A stretch of 64,000 nt of DNA from Verrucomicrobiales bacterium. Its GTDB lineage: Bacteria > Verrucomicrobiota > Verrucomicrobiia > Limisphaerales > CANJXF01. The stretch spans positions 1 through 64,000 of the forward strand of contig CANJXF010000002.1 of NCBI GenBank assembly GCA_947478865.1, written 5' to 3'. The position numbers were made by a program, and so were the translations under genes. The notes under the pieces were generated by a model. It made no database searches. It saw only the letters and a program-made list of their open reading frames with translations, and was not told where the DNA came from. Shown here piece by piece: positions 52,805-61,364 of this stretch (position 1 is the first letter of the stretch; the number at the start of each line of letters is the position of its first letter).

Positions 52805-55303
52805 CTAACTTCGCACATTCGCAGGCGTAGTCTCAACCGTAACTTGAGAACCAATCTTCGGGCGCTCACCTTTGTGCCACCAGAGGACAATAGCGCTTGC
52901 GATATAGATACTAGAGTAGGTTCCGGTCAAAATGCCGACCAGAAATGTAAAGGCGAATCCATTGATGATACCGCCGCCAAAGAGATAGAGCGACAATGTG
53001 GCGATAAACACGGTTCCAGAGGTAATTATCGTGCGGCTCAAAGTTTGATTCAGCGCCTGATTCATCACATCCTTCAACGAACCGCGCACACCCAACTTTA
53101 GGTCTTCACGGATTCGGTCAAAGATCACGATTGTATCGTTGATGGAGAAACCGATGATGGTCAAAACCGCAGCAACCATCGGTGCGTTGAGCTCGCGACC
53201 GGTGAGAAAGAACCAACCCAGGGTCATGAGAACGTCGTGAGCAATCGCGATCACAGCACCAACCGCGAAGGAAAACTCATAACGAAAGGCGACGTAAACA
53301 AGAATGCCAAACAGCGCCAGCATCACCGCGTAAACTGCTGAGGTTTGAATCTCTTTGCCAACAGTTGGGCCGACTTTGTCCAGGGAGAGACTCTTGAATC
53401 TAGCGTCCGGATATTTTCCCTTGAGTGAATCCTCAACCTTTTTACCGGTGTCGAAGCCGGTTGCAATGCGCAACGTTTCTTTGCCCGTGGAAGGATCTTT
53501 TTGGTATTGGATGGTTGCGTCGCCAACACCGATTTTACCAACGGTGTCGCGCAACTGTTCGCTCGAAATTTTTTGCGCAAATTCCATTGTCAGGACATCG
53601 CCACCTTTGAAATCAACCCCGAGAACGCCGTCGCCGCGATGAATTCCATAGCCGATGCCGATGATGATCAGCAGCCATGAAGCAACGAAGGCCGGTTTCG
53701 CCCAGCGCAGGAAATCTATATTCCTGTCTGCCGGCACGAGATGGAGCATTGGAAGCGCCTTCAAAAGGTTCTTCTCAAGCAGCCAATCAAAAATCAAACG
53801 GGTTACGACCAGCGCCGTAAACATGCTGACGATCACGCCAATGGTGAGCGTAACGCCGAATCCTTTGATTGGGCCGGTGCCCATGAAAATTAGAATCACG
53901 GAAGAGATAAGGGTGGTCAGGTTGGAATCGAAAATAGTTCCGAATGCTTTGTCGTAACCCGCCGCGAGAGCGCCGCGCATTGATTTTCCAGCGGCGAGCT
54001 CTTCACGAATACGTTCGAAAATCAGCACGTTCGCATCCACCGCCATACCGATCGTTAGAACAATACCAGCGATGCCGGGAAGTGTGAGAGTTGTTCCAAC
54101 TGAACACATCACGCCAAGAAGAATGATGATGTTTAGGACGAGCGCGGCATTTGCAACCAAACCAGCCCACATGTAATAAATCAGCATGAATGCAGCGACG
54201 GCGATCGTTCCGTAAACCGCAGCCTTCACTCCGCTTTGAATAGAATCGTTTCCGAGAGAAGGATCGACGCCGCGTTCCTCGATGATTTTCACCGGTGCTT
54301 CCAAAGGATTCTCCAAGACGTCAGCGAGTTCGCGCGCTTCTTTAAGATCAAATGAGCCGGAAATTTGTCCTCGTCCGCCCATAATCGGACCATTGATGAC
54401 CGGAGCGGAATAAAGTTCGCCGTCCAACACAATGGCTAATTGGCGACCGACATTTTCGGTGGTCAACTGTCCGAATAGCTCTGCGCCGCGGGTGTCCAGT
54501 TCGAAATCAATCTGCGGCTGATTTGAGATCTGATCGCGGATCACCATGGCACGTTTGATATTTCTTCCGGTCAGGCCTTTGGCCGATTTCTTTTGAACCA
54601 GATAGGCAACCAATCCGTAGGAACCATCCTGATTGCGCCGTTTTTCTTTGAGAATCTCATAGCCGGGTTCGGTGAGACCCTGCGCGATCAAATCTGAACT
54701 TTTCTCATGGACGAGCCGAAACTCGAGAAAGGCAGCGGTCTCAATTTTGCGTTTGTATTCCTCTTTGACGTCTTCAGACAAACCGGGGAGTTGAATCGAA
54801 ATACGATCGCCTCCGGCGGGCTGGATCAAAGGTTCGGCGACGCCGAATTTATCAATGCGCTTGCGAAGCACTTCCACGGCTTGAGACAAAACACGTTCGC
54901 GATCTTCGGATTTCTCAAGCTTATTCGTCTCCATGCCGACGAGGAAAGAGGTACCGCCCTGCAAATCCAGGCCAAGTTTAATCTTACCAGCGGCCGCCTT
55001 TTGCAGCCGATTCAGAATGGCGACATTAGGATTGAGCTCCGCCTTTGTATCGATGAACGGAAAGTAAGGACGGATGTCATTGGTGCCGATGGCTTCCCTG
55101 AGATTGCCGTAGGCACGGGTCGAGTTGGTTTTGCTCAACGCTTCAGCGCGAGCCACGATATTGCTGAACGTAGCGTCAGATTTTATTGATTCATCCTTGA
55201 ATTGCTCGATCAAGTTGCGCCCGGTTGGCGGATTCAACTCCCAGAGTGACCAGGCAACGAGGAATACAACCAGGGCCCATTTCCAAAAATAATTACGCTT
55301 CAT
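52805..55303 (-). CDS. secDF: Fused SecD-SecF protein-export accessory
   Basis: 832 residues joining SecD (signal span, LGLDLQGGTSFLVGMETN, periplasmic domain, then GIAGIVLTIGMAVDANVLIFERIREEL) and SecF (GVDFKGGDVLTMEFAQ, FSINDTIVIFDRIREDL near the end). Twelve spans in all. Uses proton motive force to pull secreted proteins through SecYEG. Lies 7 bases after yajC. The ATG at 55303 (MKRNYFWKW) was preferred to the track start inside yajC. Two-gene secD secF is more usual; a fusion occurs in several groups. Confidence 0.95.
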   Translation of the reverse strand: MKRNYFWKWALVVFLVAWSLWELNPPTGRNLIEQFKDESIKSDATFSNIVARAEALSKTNSTRAYGNLREAIGTNDIRPYFPFIDTKAELNPNVAILNRLQKAAAGKIKLGLDLQGGTSFLVGMETNKLEKSEDRERVLSQAVEVLRKRIDKFGVAEPLIQPAGGDRISIQLPGLSEDVKEEYKRKIETAAFLEFRLVHEKSSDLIAQGLTEPGYEILKEKRRNQDGSYGLVAYLVQKKSAKGLTGRNIKRAMVIRDQISNQPQIDFELDTRGAELFGQLTTENVGRQLAIVLDGELYSAPVINGPIMGGRGQISGSFDLKEARELADVLENPLEAPVKIIEERGVDPSLGNDSIQSGVKAAVYGTIAVAAFMLIYYMWAGLVANAALVLNIIILLGVMCSVGTTLTLPGIAGIVLTIGMAVDANVLIFERIREELAAGKSMRGALAAGYDKAFGTIFDSNLTTLISSVILIFMGTGPIKGFGVTLTIGVIVSMFTALVVTRLIFDWLLEKNLLKALPMLHLVPADRNIDFLRWAKPAFVASWLLIIIGIGYGIHRGDGVLGVDFKGGDVLTMEFAQKISSEQLRDTVGKIGVGDATIQYQKDPSTGKETLRIATGFDTGKKVEDSLKGKYPDARFKSLSLDKVGPTVGKEIQTSAVYAVMLALFGILVYVAFRYEFSFAVGAVIAIAHDVLMTLGWFFLTGRELNAPMVAAVLTIIGFSINDTIVIFDRIREDLKLGVRGSLKDVMNQALNQTLSRTIITSGTVFIATLSLYLFGGGIINGFAFTFLVGILTGTYSSIYIASAIVLWWHKGERPKIGSQVTVETTPANVRS

Positions 55304-55310
55304 GAATTGA

Positions 55311-55655
55311 TTAAGATTCGGTCGATTCGCCGCCGCGGTCGGTGACTTCAGCAATGGCAGATTTCAAGATTTCAAGTTTCGTATCAGCGGAACGGAGGGA
55401 AATGCTTTTTTCTTTGACGGAAATTACGGTGCCGATAATTCCGCTGGAGGTCAGGACCCGGTCGCCCGCCTTAATTTGCTTGAGCAGTTCCTGATGCTGC
55501 TTGGCTTTTTTCTGCTGCGGACGGATGAGGATGAAGTAAAAGACCACGATCATCAGAACGAACGGAATCATCTGCATGTAAAACGGAGCCGCCGGTTGTC
55601 CCGGAGCCGCTGGTGCACCCATCGCCAAAATCGCCAATTGTGAAGTCATATTCAT
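55311..55655 (-). CDS. yajC: Preprotein translocase subunit YajC
   Basis: 114 residues with one N-terminal span (IPFVLMIVVFYFILIRPQQKK) and the RPQQKKAKQHQELLKQIKAGDRVLTSSGIIGTV segment, both YajC hallmarks. Works with SecDF in the inner membrane. 108 bases downstream of tgt, 7 upstream of secDF: the common tgt-yajC-secDF order. Confidence 0.95.
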   Translation of the reverse strand: MNMTSQLAILAMGAPAAPGQPAAPFYMQMIPFVLMIVVFYFILIRPQQKKAKQHQELLKQIKAGDRVLTSSGIIGTVISVKEKSISLRSADTKLEILKSAIAEVTDRGGESTES

Positions 55656-55763
55656 TTCTGTTTATCGAGCCGTTAAATCTATGGACGGAAGTCCGTTTGG
55701 CAAGCCTAACGTTGGGCCATTTTCCGCCAGCGTCCATCGACTCAACTGGCGCAGAAAACGATT

Positions 55764-56921
55764 TTAACCACGATCATCGACCTTCAACGAATGCTTCACC
55801 CGTGCGGAAAGAATCTTTTGAGACGGTATGTAATTGGCAATAAACTCGCGGCGAAACTCCCCGAAAGTGCCGGCGGCAATGTGCTTGCGAATATCAGCCA
55901 TCACCTCCAGATACATATGCGAGTTGTGAACGCTGACCATGCGCAATCCGAGGATTTCGTTCACGTTCAGGAGGTGTCGGATATAAGCACGCGTGAATCT
56001 TTGGCAGGCGAAACATTGGCACCCTTCTTCGATCGGGCGGAAGTCCGCTTTCACCGCGCCGCCTTTGACATTGAATGTCCCCTTTCGAGTAAAGGCGGTC
56101 CCGTTTCGAGCCACGCGGGTAGGCAGGACACAATCAAACATATCCACGCCGCGGGCAACAAGTTCCACCAATTGAGCGGGCGTGCCCAAGCCCATGGCAT
56201 AACGCGCTTTGGTGGCGGGCAGAAATGGTTCGGTCATTTCCACGGCCTGCATCATTTCATGTTCCGGCTCGCCCACACTGACGCCGCCGATCGCGTAGCC
56301 GTCGAAGTCCAAAGCGGTAATCTGTTTGGCGCATTCTTCGCGCAAAGCGGGATTGTTGGCACCTTGCACGATCCCAAAAAACATCTGGCCCTCAGCGCGC
56401 GGTTGTTCGCGACATTCCTTCGCCCAACGCACGGTTCGCTCGACGGCGGCGTGAAGCTCTTTGGAAGTGCAGCCGTGCGGAGGGCATTCATCAAACGCCA
56501 TGGCAATGTCGGAACCGAGGATGCGCTGAATGCCCATCGCTTCCTTGGGACCGAGAAAGAGAGGCGATCCATCCAGGTGCGAACGGAATTCAACCCCGTG
56601 CGGTTTTAATTTCCGGATTTTAGCCAGACTGAAAACCTGGAATCCGCCGCTGTCGGTCAGGATCGGTAGCGACCAGTTGATGAAATTATGCAAGCCGCCG
56701 GCTGCTTGAATGATTTCGAGTCCAGGACGGATGTTGAGGTGATACGTGTTGCCGAGAATAACCTTGGTGCCCATTTCGAGCAATTCACGGGGGTCGAGCG
56801 CCTTGACGCTGCCTTGTGTTCCGACCGGCATGAAAACAGGAGTTTCGATGACGCCATGAGCCGTGGTCAACCGCCCAAGCCGCGCTTTGGAACTGGAATC
56901 GGTTTTCAATAATTCAAACAT
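55764..56921 (-). CDS. tgt: Queuine tRNA-ribosyltransferase
   Basis: 385 residues. Exchanges guanine 34 for preQ1 in tRNAs with GUN anticodons. Substrate-binding PILTDSGGFQVFSL, FDECPPHG, catalytic Asp region VARGVDMFDCVLPTRVARNGTAFT and zinc ligands CQCFACQRFTRAYIRHLL. ATG at 56921 (MFELLKTDSSSKARLG) was chosen over the track start, since that is the family's usual opening. Confidence 0.96.
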   Translation of the reverse strand: MFELLKTDSSSKARLGRLTTAHGVIETPVFMPVGTQGSVKALDPRELLEMGTKVILGNTYHLNIRPGLEIIQAAGGLHNFINWSLPILTDSGGFQVFSLAKIRKLKPHGVEFRSHLDGSPLFLGPKEAMGIQRILGSDIAMAFDECPPHGCTSKELHAAVERTVRWAKECREQPRAEGQMFFGIVQGANNPALREECAKQITALDFDGYAIGGVSVGEPEHEMMQAVEMTEPFLPATKARYAMGLGTPAQLVELVARGVDMFDCVLPTRVARNGTAFTRKGTFNVKGGAVKADFRPIEEGCQCFACQRFTRAYIRHLLNVNEILGLRMVSVHNSHMYLEVMADIRKHIAAGTFGEFRREFIANYIPSQKILSARVKHSLKVDDRG

Positions 56922-57186
56922 CGGCCGGCAAATTAGCCACAGAACGGCGGTGCGGGACAAGAACTTCTGCGCTCAAGTTCTGGAAGCTACTCATGGCGCG
57001 ACATCTGCTAAAACAAATTTACCTGCAATGGCAGGGGGCGGGAATCACGGCTGAAAGGGAAAAAAGTGAAGAAAAATTTATTAGAAAGATATCGCACGCT
57101 TGTTTTACGACAGATCATTCCAAGTTTTAGGCAATGCCACGAGGCCGCAGCCACTTGTGTCAATTCATCCTGCTGATCATAGTGCC

Positions 57187-58746
57187 ATGAACTTGAACGT
57201 AATATCGATCAGTGTGCTTTTTCTCGACGGTTCCGAAAGCGAAGCGGCGCCCGTTTCCGGTGAACTTCGCCGCAACGGCTTTGAACCGACGGTTGAATTG
57301 TTTTCATGCAGGGAAAGCAATGCTGCGGTTTTCAAGAAAACAGATTGGGACATCATTCTTTGCAATGATTCCTCTGGGCTAAAGGAATGTTCCGACGCGC
57401 TTGCCCGTTTCAAGGAAACCGGTTTGGAGATCCCTTTCATCGTCCTTTCTGAAACGGCGGACGAAGACAGTGCAGCAAAACTGATCGAGGCAGGCGCGGA
57501 CGATTACGTAGCCAAGTGCAGTTTGCGCCGGTTGAGTTCCATCTTCCAAAGAGAATTACGACGTGCGGAACGGTTGGGTTTAAAAACGCAGTTGATCCAG
57601 TCGCAAAAAATGGAGTCGGTCGGGCAACTCGCGGGCGGAATCGCCCATGACTTCAACAATATTTTGACGGTTATTCAGGGCCACAGCTCGTTGCTTTCCT
57701 TGTCCGAAATCATTGACGATGGCACACGCGACTCCGCACAACAAATTGCACTAGCCGCCGAGCGCGCCACAAACTTGACGCGCCAATTGCTAACGTTTAG
57801 TCGGAGGCAAATCCTCCAACCCCAGCCGCTCGATCTCAATGAATCGGTCAAGACCATCAGCAAAATGCTCAGCCGGGTCCTCACCGAGGATATTTGCCTT
57901 CAAGTTACTTTCTCGCCCACTGCGCCGGTTATTTCCGCGGACGAAAAAATGATCGAACAGTTGCTTCTGAATCTGGCGGTGAATTCGCGCGACGCCATGC
58001 CCAAAGGCGGACACTTGATCATCAACGTTTCCACGCGATTGATCGGGAGAGATTATGCCCACAAACACCCGGAAGCCTCCTTGGGCGAAATGGTCCGGTT
58101 GACGGTGAGCGATACCGGCAGCGGCATTTGCGCCGAAGATTTGCCACGCATCTTTGAACCATTTTTTACCCGCAAAGCCGTTGGTCAAGGCACCGGCCTG
58201 GGGCTGGCCACGGTTTACGGCATCGTCAAACAACACCGCGGCTGGATTACGGTGGACAGCGAAGTTGGAACCGGGACCACGTTCCAAATCTATTTTCCAA
58301 GCAGCAAAGGAAAAACGGTAAAAATGGAAAACCCCGTGCAAAGCAATACTGTGCTTGGGGGGTGCGAAACCATTCTGGTCGTGGATGATGAATCAGCCGT
58401 GCGCAGCCTGGTAAAGCAAATCCTCAAACAGCTTGGATATTCGGTTCTCGAAGCAGACTCAGGCATAACCGCGCTTAAGGCTTACAAGGAAAGACGGGAG
58501 AAAATCCATCTCTTGCTCACTGACATGGTGATGCCAGACGGAATGACTGGCCGCGAGTTGGCTGAAATCATTCAGTTTAATGAGCCCGACATTAAAGTTA
58601 TTTTCACCAGCGGCTACAACGAAGAGATCGTTGGCAAAGATTTCACACTCTACGACGGACTGAATTTCTTGCAAAAACCGTATCAGCCAAAAAAACTGGC
58701 CCGAGCAGTCCGCGATTGTCTGGATGAAGTCAGGGTTGCGGTTTAA
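57187..58746 (+). CDS. Hybrid sensor histidine kinase with receiver-like N-terminus and C-terminal receiver
   Basis: 519 residues, no membrane span. Residues 1-130 are receiver-like (ISVLFLDGSESEAAPV; WDIILCNDSSG), but the phosphoacceptor position reads as Asn by alignment to WDVILSDYSLP. Kinase: H-box SVGQLAGGIAHDFNNILTVIQGH, N-box LLLNLAVNSRDAMPKGG, G-boxes VSDTGSGICAEDLPRIFEPFFT and GTGLGLATVYGIVKQ. C-terminal receiver ILVVDDESAVRSL with phospho-Asp in LLLTDMVMPDG and Lys in FLQKPYQPKK. Cytoplasmic signal unknown. Its end overlaps proS convergently by 17 bases. Confidence 0.93.
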   Translation: MNLNVISISVLFLDGSESEAAPVSGELRRNGFEPTVELFSCRESNAAVFKKTDWDIILCNDSSGLKECSDALARFKETGLEIPFIVLSETADEDSAAKLIEAGADDYVAKCSLRRLSSIFQRELRRAERLGLKTQLIQSQKMESVGQLAGGIAHDFNNILTVIQGHSSLLSLSEIIDDGTRDSAQQIALAAERATNLTRQLLTFSRRQILQPQPLDLNESVKTISKMLSRVLTEDICLQVTFSPTAPVISADEKMIEQLLLNLAVNSRDAMPKGGHLIINVSTRLIGRDYAHKHPEASLGEMVRLTVSDTGSGICAEDLPRIFEPFFTRKAVGQGTGLGLATVYGIVKQHRGWITVDSEVGTGTTFQIYFPSSKGKTVKMENPVQSNTVLGGCETILVVDDESAVRSLVKQILKQLGYSVLEADSGITALKAYKERREKIHLLLTDMVMPDGMTGRELAEIIQFNEPDIKVIFTSGYNEEIVGKDFTLYDGLNFLQKPYQPKKLARAVRDCLDEVRVAV

Positions 58747-60442
58747 GGGCAGCCAGTATCTCGGAGACGGCTTCCTCCTGCTTGATCGCTTTCAACACAC
58801 CGCCGCGCAGCTTCAATTCCACTTCGCCTTTGGCCAAGGATTTCTCACCAATGGCGATGCGAATCGGGAAGCCGACTAAATCGGCGTCCTTGAATTTCAC
58901 TCCTGGACGGTCGTCGCGGTCATCGAGAAGAACGTCAACCCCTTGCGCCGAAAGTTCTGCGTAAATCTTTTCCGCCAGCGCCATCACGGCACTTCCTGGA
59001 ACGATGCCCAGCGGCGTGATGCAAACCCGATACGGCGCAACGCTCAGCGGCCAAATAATCCCGTCCTTATCATTGCACTGCTCGATGACTGCTTGCAGCG
59101 TCCTGGTCACACCGATGCCATAACAACCCATCACGGCCGGCTGCTGCTTCCCGGCTTCGTCCGAATAAACCGCATTCAGCGCTTCGGTGTATTTTGTTCC
59201 TAATTTGAAAACATGACCAACTTCAATCGCGCGGCGCACCTTGAGCGGTTCGCCGCATTTCGGACACGCTTCGCCCACTTGGACCGAACGCAAATCCGCC
59301 CATTGCTTCACTTGAATATCGCGCTCGATTGAGACGTTGCGCAGATGAAATCCCTTTTCGTTCGCGCCAGTCGTCATGGAACTTGCGCCACGCAGGATCT
59401 CGTCGGCATAAACCGGCAAATCTTTCACGCTCACGGCGCCCAGACTTCCGGGATACGCCCCCAATGCCGCAAAAATTTCATCCACTGTCGCTGCCCGGAA
59501 TGTCGCGGTTCCCAACGTCCCGACCAATTTTGCCTCGTTCAATTGATGATCGCCGCGCACGAGCACCAGCACCGGTTTGTCTTCGACCATGTAAACCAGC
59601 GTTTTGATTTGCTGCTGCGCCGCCACTTCGTAAGGCGCCTTGGTTAAATCCTCGATGGTTTTGACGCCAGGCGTGGCAAATTTTTCGATCGCGGCGGCCG
59701 AATCGCCGGCTGGGGTTCCCGCAATTTTGCTCGTGGCTTTCTCGATGTTTGCCGCGTAGCTGCAAGCGTCACAATAGACCACTTCGTTTTCACCCGTTTC
59801 CGCTGGAACCATGAATTCGTGCGAAAATTTTCCACCCATCACGCCGGTATCCGCCTCGACCGGAAACGCCTTCAATCCGCACCGTTCAAAAATGCGCGTG
59901 TAGGCATCATACATTTTCTGATAACTCACCTGCGCGGCTTCATCGCTGCTGTCGAAGCTGTAGGCATCCTTCATGATGAATTCCTTGGCGCGCATCAAAC
60001 CGAAGCGCGGGCGAATTTCGTCACGAAATTTCGTTTGGATCTGGTAAAAACTTTTCGGAAGCTGGCGATAAGAACTCAGTTCACCGGCGACCATCGTCGT
60101 GATGACCTCTTCGTGGGTGGGCCCGAGAATCCATTCCTTTTTTGCGCGATCACGGACTTTGTAAAACACCTCGCTGGCGGTTTCGTAGCGTCCGCTTTGC
60201 TGCCAGATCTCCGGCGGTTGCAGCGCCGGCATCAGCACTTCCAGCGCGCCGGCGCGGTCCATTTCTTCGCGCACGATTTGTTCGATCTTGCGCAAGACGC
60301 GCAGGCCAAGTGGCAGAAAGGTGTAAAGTCCGCCGCTCAACTTGCGCACCAACCCGGCGCGCAAAAGTAATTTGTGCGAAACAATCTCCGCATCAGACGG
60401 TGATTCTTTCAGTGTAGGAATAAGAGCTTGTGTCCAGCGCAT
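58730..60442 (-). CDS. proS: Proline--tRNA ligase, bacterial type
   Basis: 570 residues, class II synthetase with the bacterial editing insertion (about residues 225-405, including GDHQLNEAKLVGTLG). Motif 2 region FRDEIRPRFGLMRAKEFIMKDAYSF, motif 3 GCYGIGVTRTLQAVIEQ and the anticodon-binding domain with DVLLDDRDDRPGVKFKDADLVGFPIRI. Upstream 60443-60517 holds a nested hairpin but no T-box features. Confidence 0.96.
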   Translation of the reverse strand: MRWTQALIPTLKESPSDAEIVSHKLLLRAGLVRKLSGGLYTFLPLGLRVLRKIEQIVREEMDRAGALEVLMPALQPPEIWQQSGRYETASEVFYKVRDRAKKEWILGPTHEEVITTMVAGELSSYRQLPKSFYQIQTKFRDEIRPRFGLMRAKEFIMKDAYSFDSSDEAAQVSYQKMYDAYTRIFERCGLKAFPVEADTGVMGGKFSHEFMVPAETGENEVVYCDACSYAANIEKATSKIAGTPAGDSAAAIEKFATPGVKTIEDLTKAPYEVAAQQQIKTLVYMVEDKPVLVLVRGDHQLNEAKLVGTLGTATFRAATVDEIFAALGAYPGSLGAVSVKDLPVYADEILRGASSMTTGANEKGFHLRNVSIERDIQVKQWADLRSVQVGEACPKCGEPLKVRRAIEVGHVFKLGTKYTEALNAVYSDEAGKQQPAVMGCYGIGVTRTLQAVIEQCNDKDGIIWPLSVAPYRVCITPLGIVPGSAVMALAEKIYAELSAQGVDVLLDDRDDRPGVKFKDADLVGFPIRIAIGEKSLAKGEVELKLRGGVLKAIKQEEAVSEILAALKPQP

Positions 60443-60454
60443 AAAAATAAATTT

Positions 60455-60509
60455 GCCACAGGCGTAAAGATTTCCAGAGTGTTTTCTCTGGTCTCTGCGC
60501 TTCTGTGGC
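60455..60509. repeat. Nested inverted repeat before proS
   Basis: Outer arms GCCACAG (60455-60461) and CTGTGGC (60503-60509) enclose an inner perfect hairpin CCAGAG-(TGTTTT)-CTCTGG (60474-60491). The CCACAG/CTGTGG and CAGAG/CTCTG units resemble dispersed intergenic palindromes and the element near 222-277. It could also serve as a leader structure of proS or a terminator for the gene upstream. Confidence 0.55.
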
Positions 60510-60517
60510 TTAAGAGA

Positions 60518-61273
60518 TTACTTCACCGTATTTACCAGGGTCGTCAGGCCTTGAATGCGAACTTCAAGACGATCCCCGGATTCGATTGGCCCGACGCCGC
60601 TCGGAGTTCCCGTCAAAATTACATCGCCCGGCAACAAGGTCATGTTGGTCGAAACGAAACTAACAATCTGGAAACAATTAAAAATCAATTGGCTCGTATT
60701 CGAATTTTGCCGCAATTGGCCGTTTTGAAACAACTGAATGGTTAAATCATGCGGGTCGATTTTCGTTTCGATGTAAGGCCCGAGCGGAGTGAACGTGTCG
60801 AAAGATTTGCAACGCGACCATTGGCTTTCTGAGTTTTGAATCGTCCGATCGCTGATGTCCTGCGCCGACGTGTAACCGAAAATATATCGAGCCGCTGCGG
60901 CAGGAGTAACATTGCGGATGCGCCGACCGATGACGACGGCCAATTCGGCTTCGTAATCGGTGCGATGATTTGAAAACGGGATTTCAATCTTCGAGCCATC
61001 GGGAATCAAGGAGGTCGTCGCCTTCAACCAGAAGAGCGGTTCCTTGGGCAGTGCTTTTCCCGATTCGCGCGCGTGATCGGCGTAGTTCAAACCGATGGCG
61101 ATAACTTTGGACGGGGCAACAGGCGTCAACGTTTTGAGACCTTTGAACGGAGTGGGTTTCTTATCAAAAGAGGGCGAACCAAAAACATCACCATTCAATT
61201 TGAAGAGTTCGCCGTCGACCACCTTGGCGTAAAAAATATCGTCGCCTTTTTGAAATCGGCCAATTGCTGCCAT
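60518..61273 (-). CDS. Fumarylacetoacetate hydrolase-family enzyme
   Basis: 251 residues. Family core from VIAIGLNYADHARESGKALPKEPLFWLKA to TGTPSGVGPIESGDRLEVRI, with metal ligands in TDYEAELAVVIGRRIRNV (Glu pair) and YTSAQDISDRT (Asp). Members are hydrolases, isomerases or decarboxylases of keto acids in aromatic or sugar catabolism; the substrate is not determinable here. Probably in the same transcript as proS, 75 bases upstream of it. Confidence 0.92.
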   Translation of the reverse strand: MAAIGRFQKGDDIFYAKVVDGELFKLNGDVFGSPSFDKKPTPFKGLKTLTPVAPSKVIAIGLNYADHARESGKALPKEPLFWLKATTSLIPDGSKIEIPFSNHRTDYEAELAVVIGRRIRNVTPAAAARYIFGYTSAQDISDRTIQNSESQWSRCKSFDTFTPLGPYIETKIDPHDLTIQLFQNGQLRQNSNTSQLIFNCFQIVSFVSTNMTLLPGDVILTGTPSGVGPIESGDRLEVRIQGLTTLVNTVK

Positions 61274-61364
61274 AGAGTGCGCTTATCCTTAGCAAATCCC
61301 GAACGGGAATCGCAAGCCGAATCTGGAAACGGTTCAAGTTCTCCCATCGCAACCACATGCCTTA

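Noticed and set aside
55791-56609. 272-residue plus-strand ORF opposite tgt
   Set aside because: Antisense shadow of tgt; no motif of its own.
60443-60517. T-box riboswitch before proS
   Set aside because: The gap is too short and lacks specifier and antiterminator features; only nested palindromes are present.
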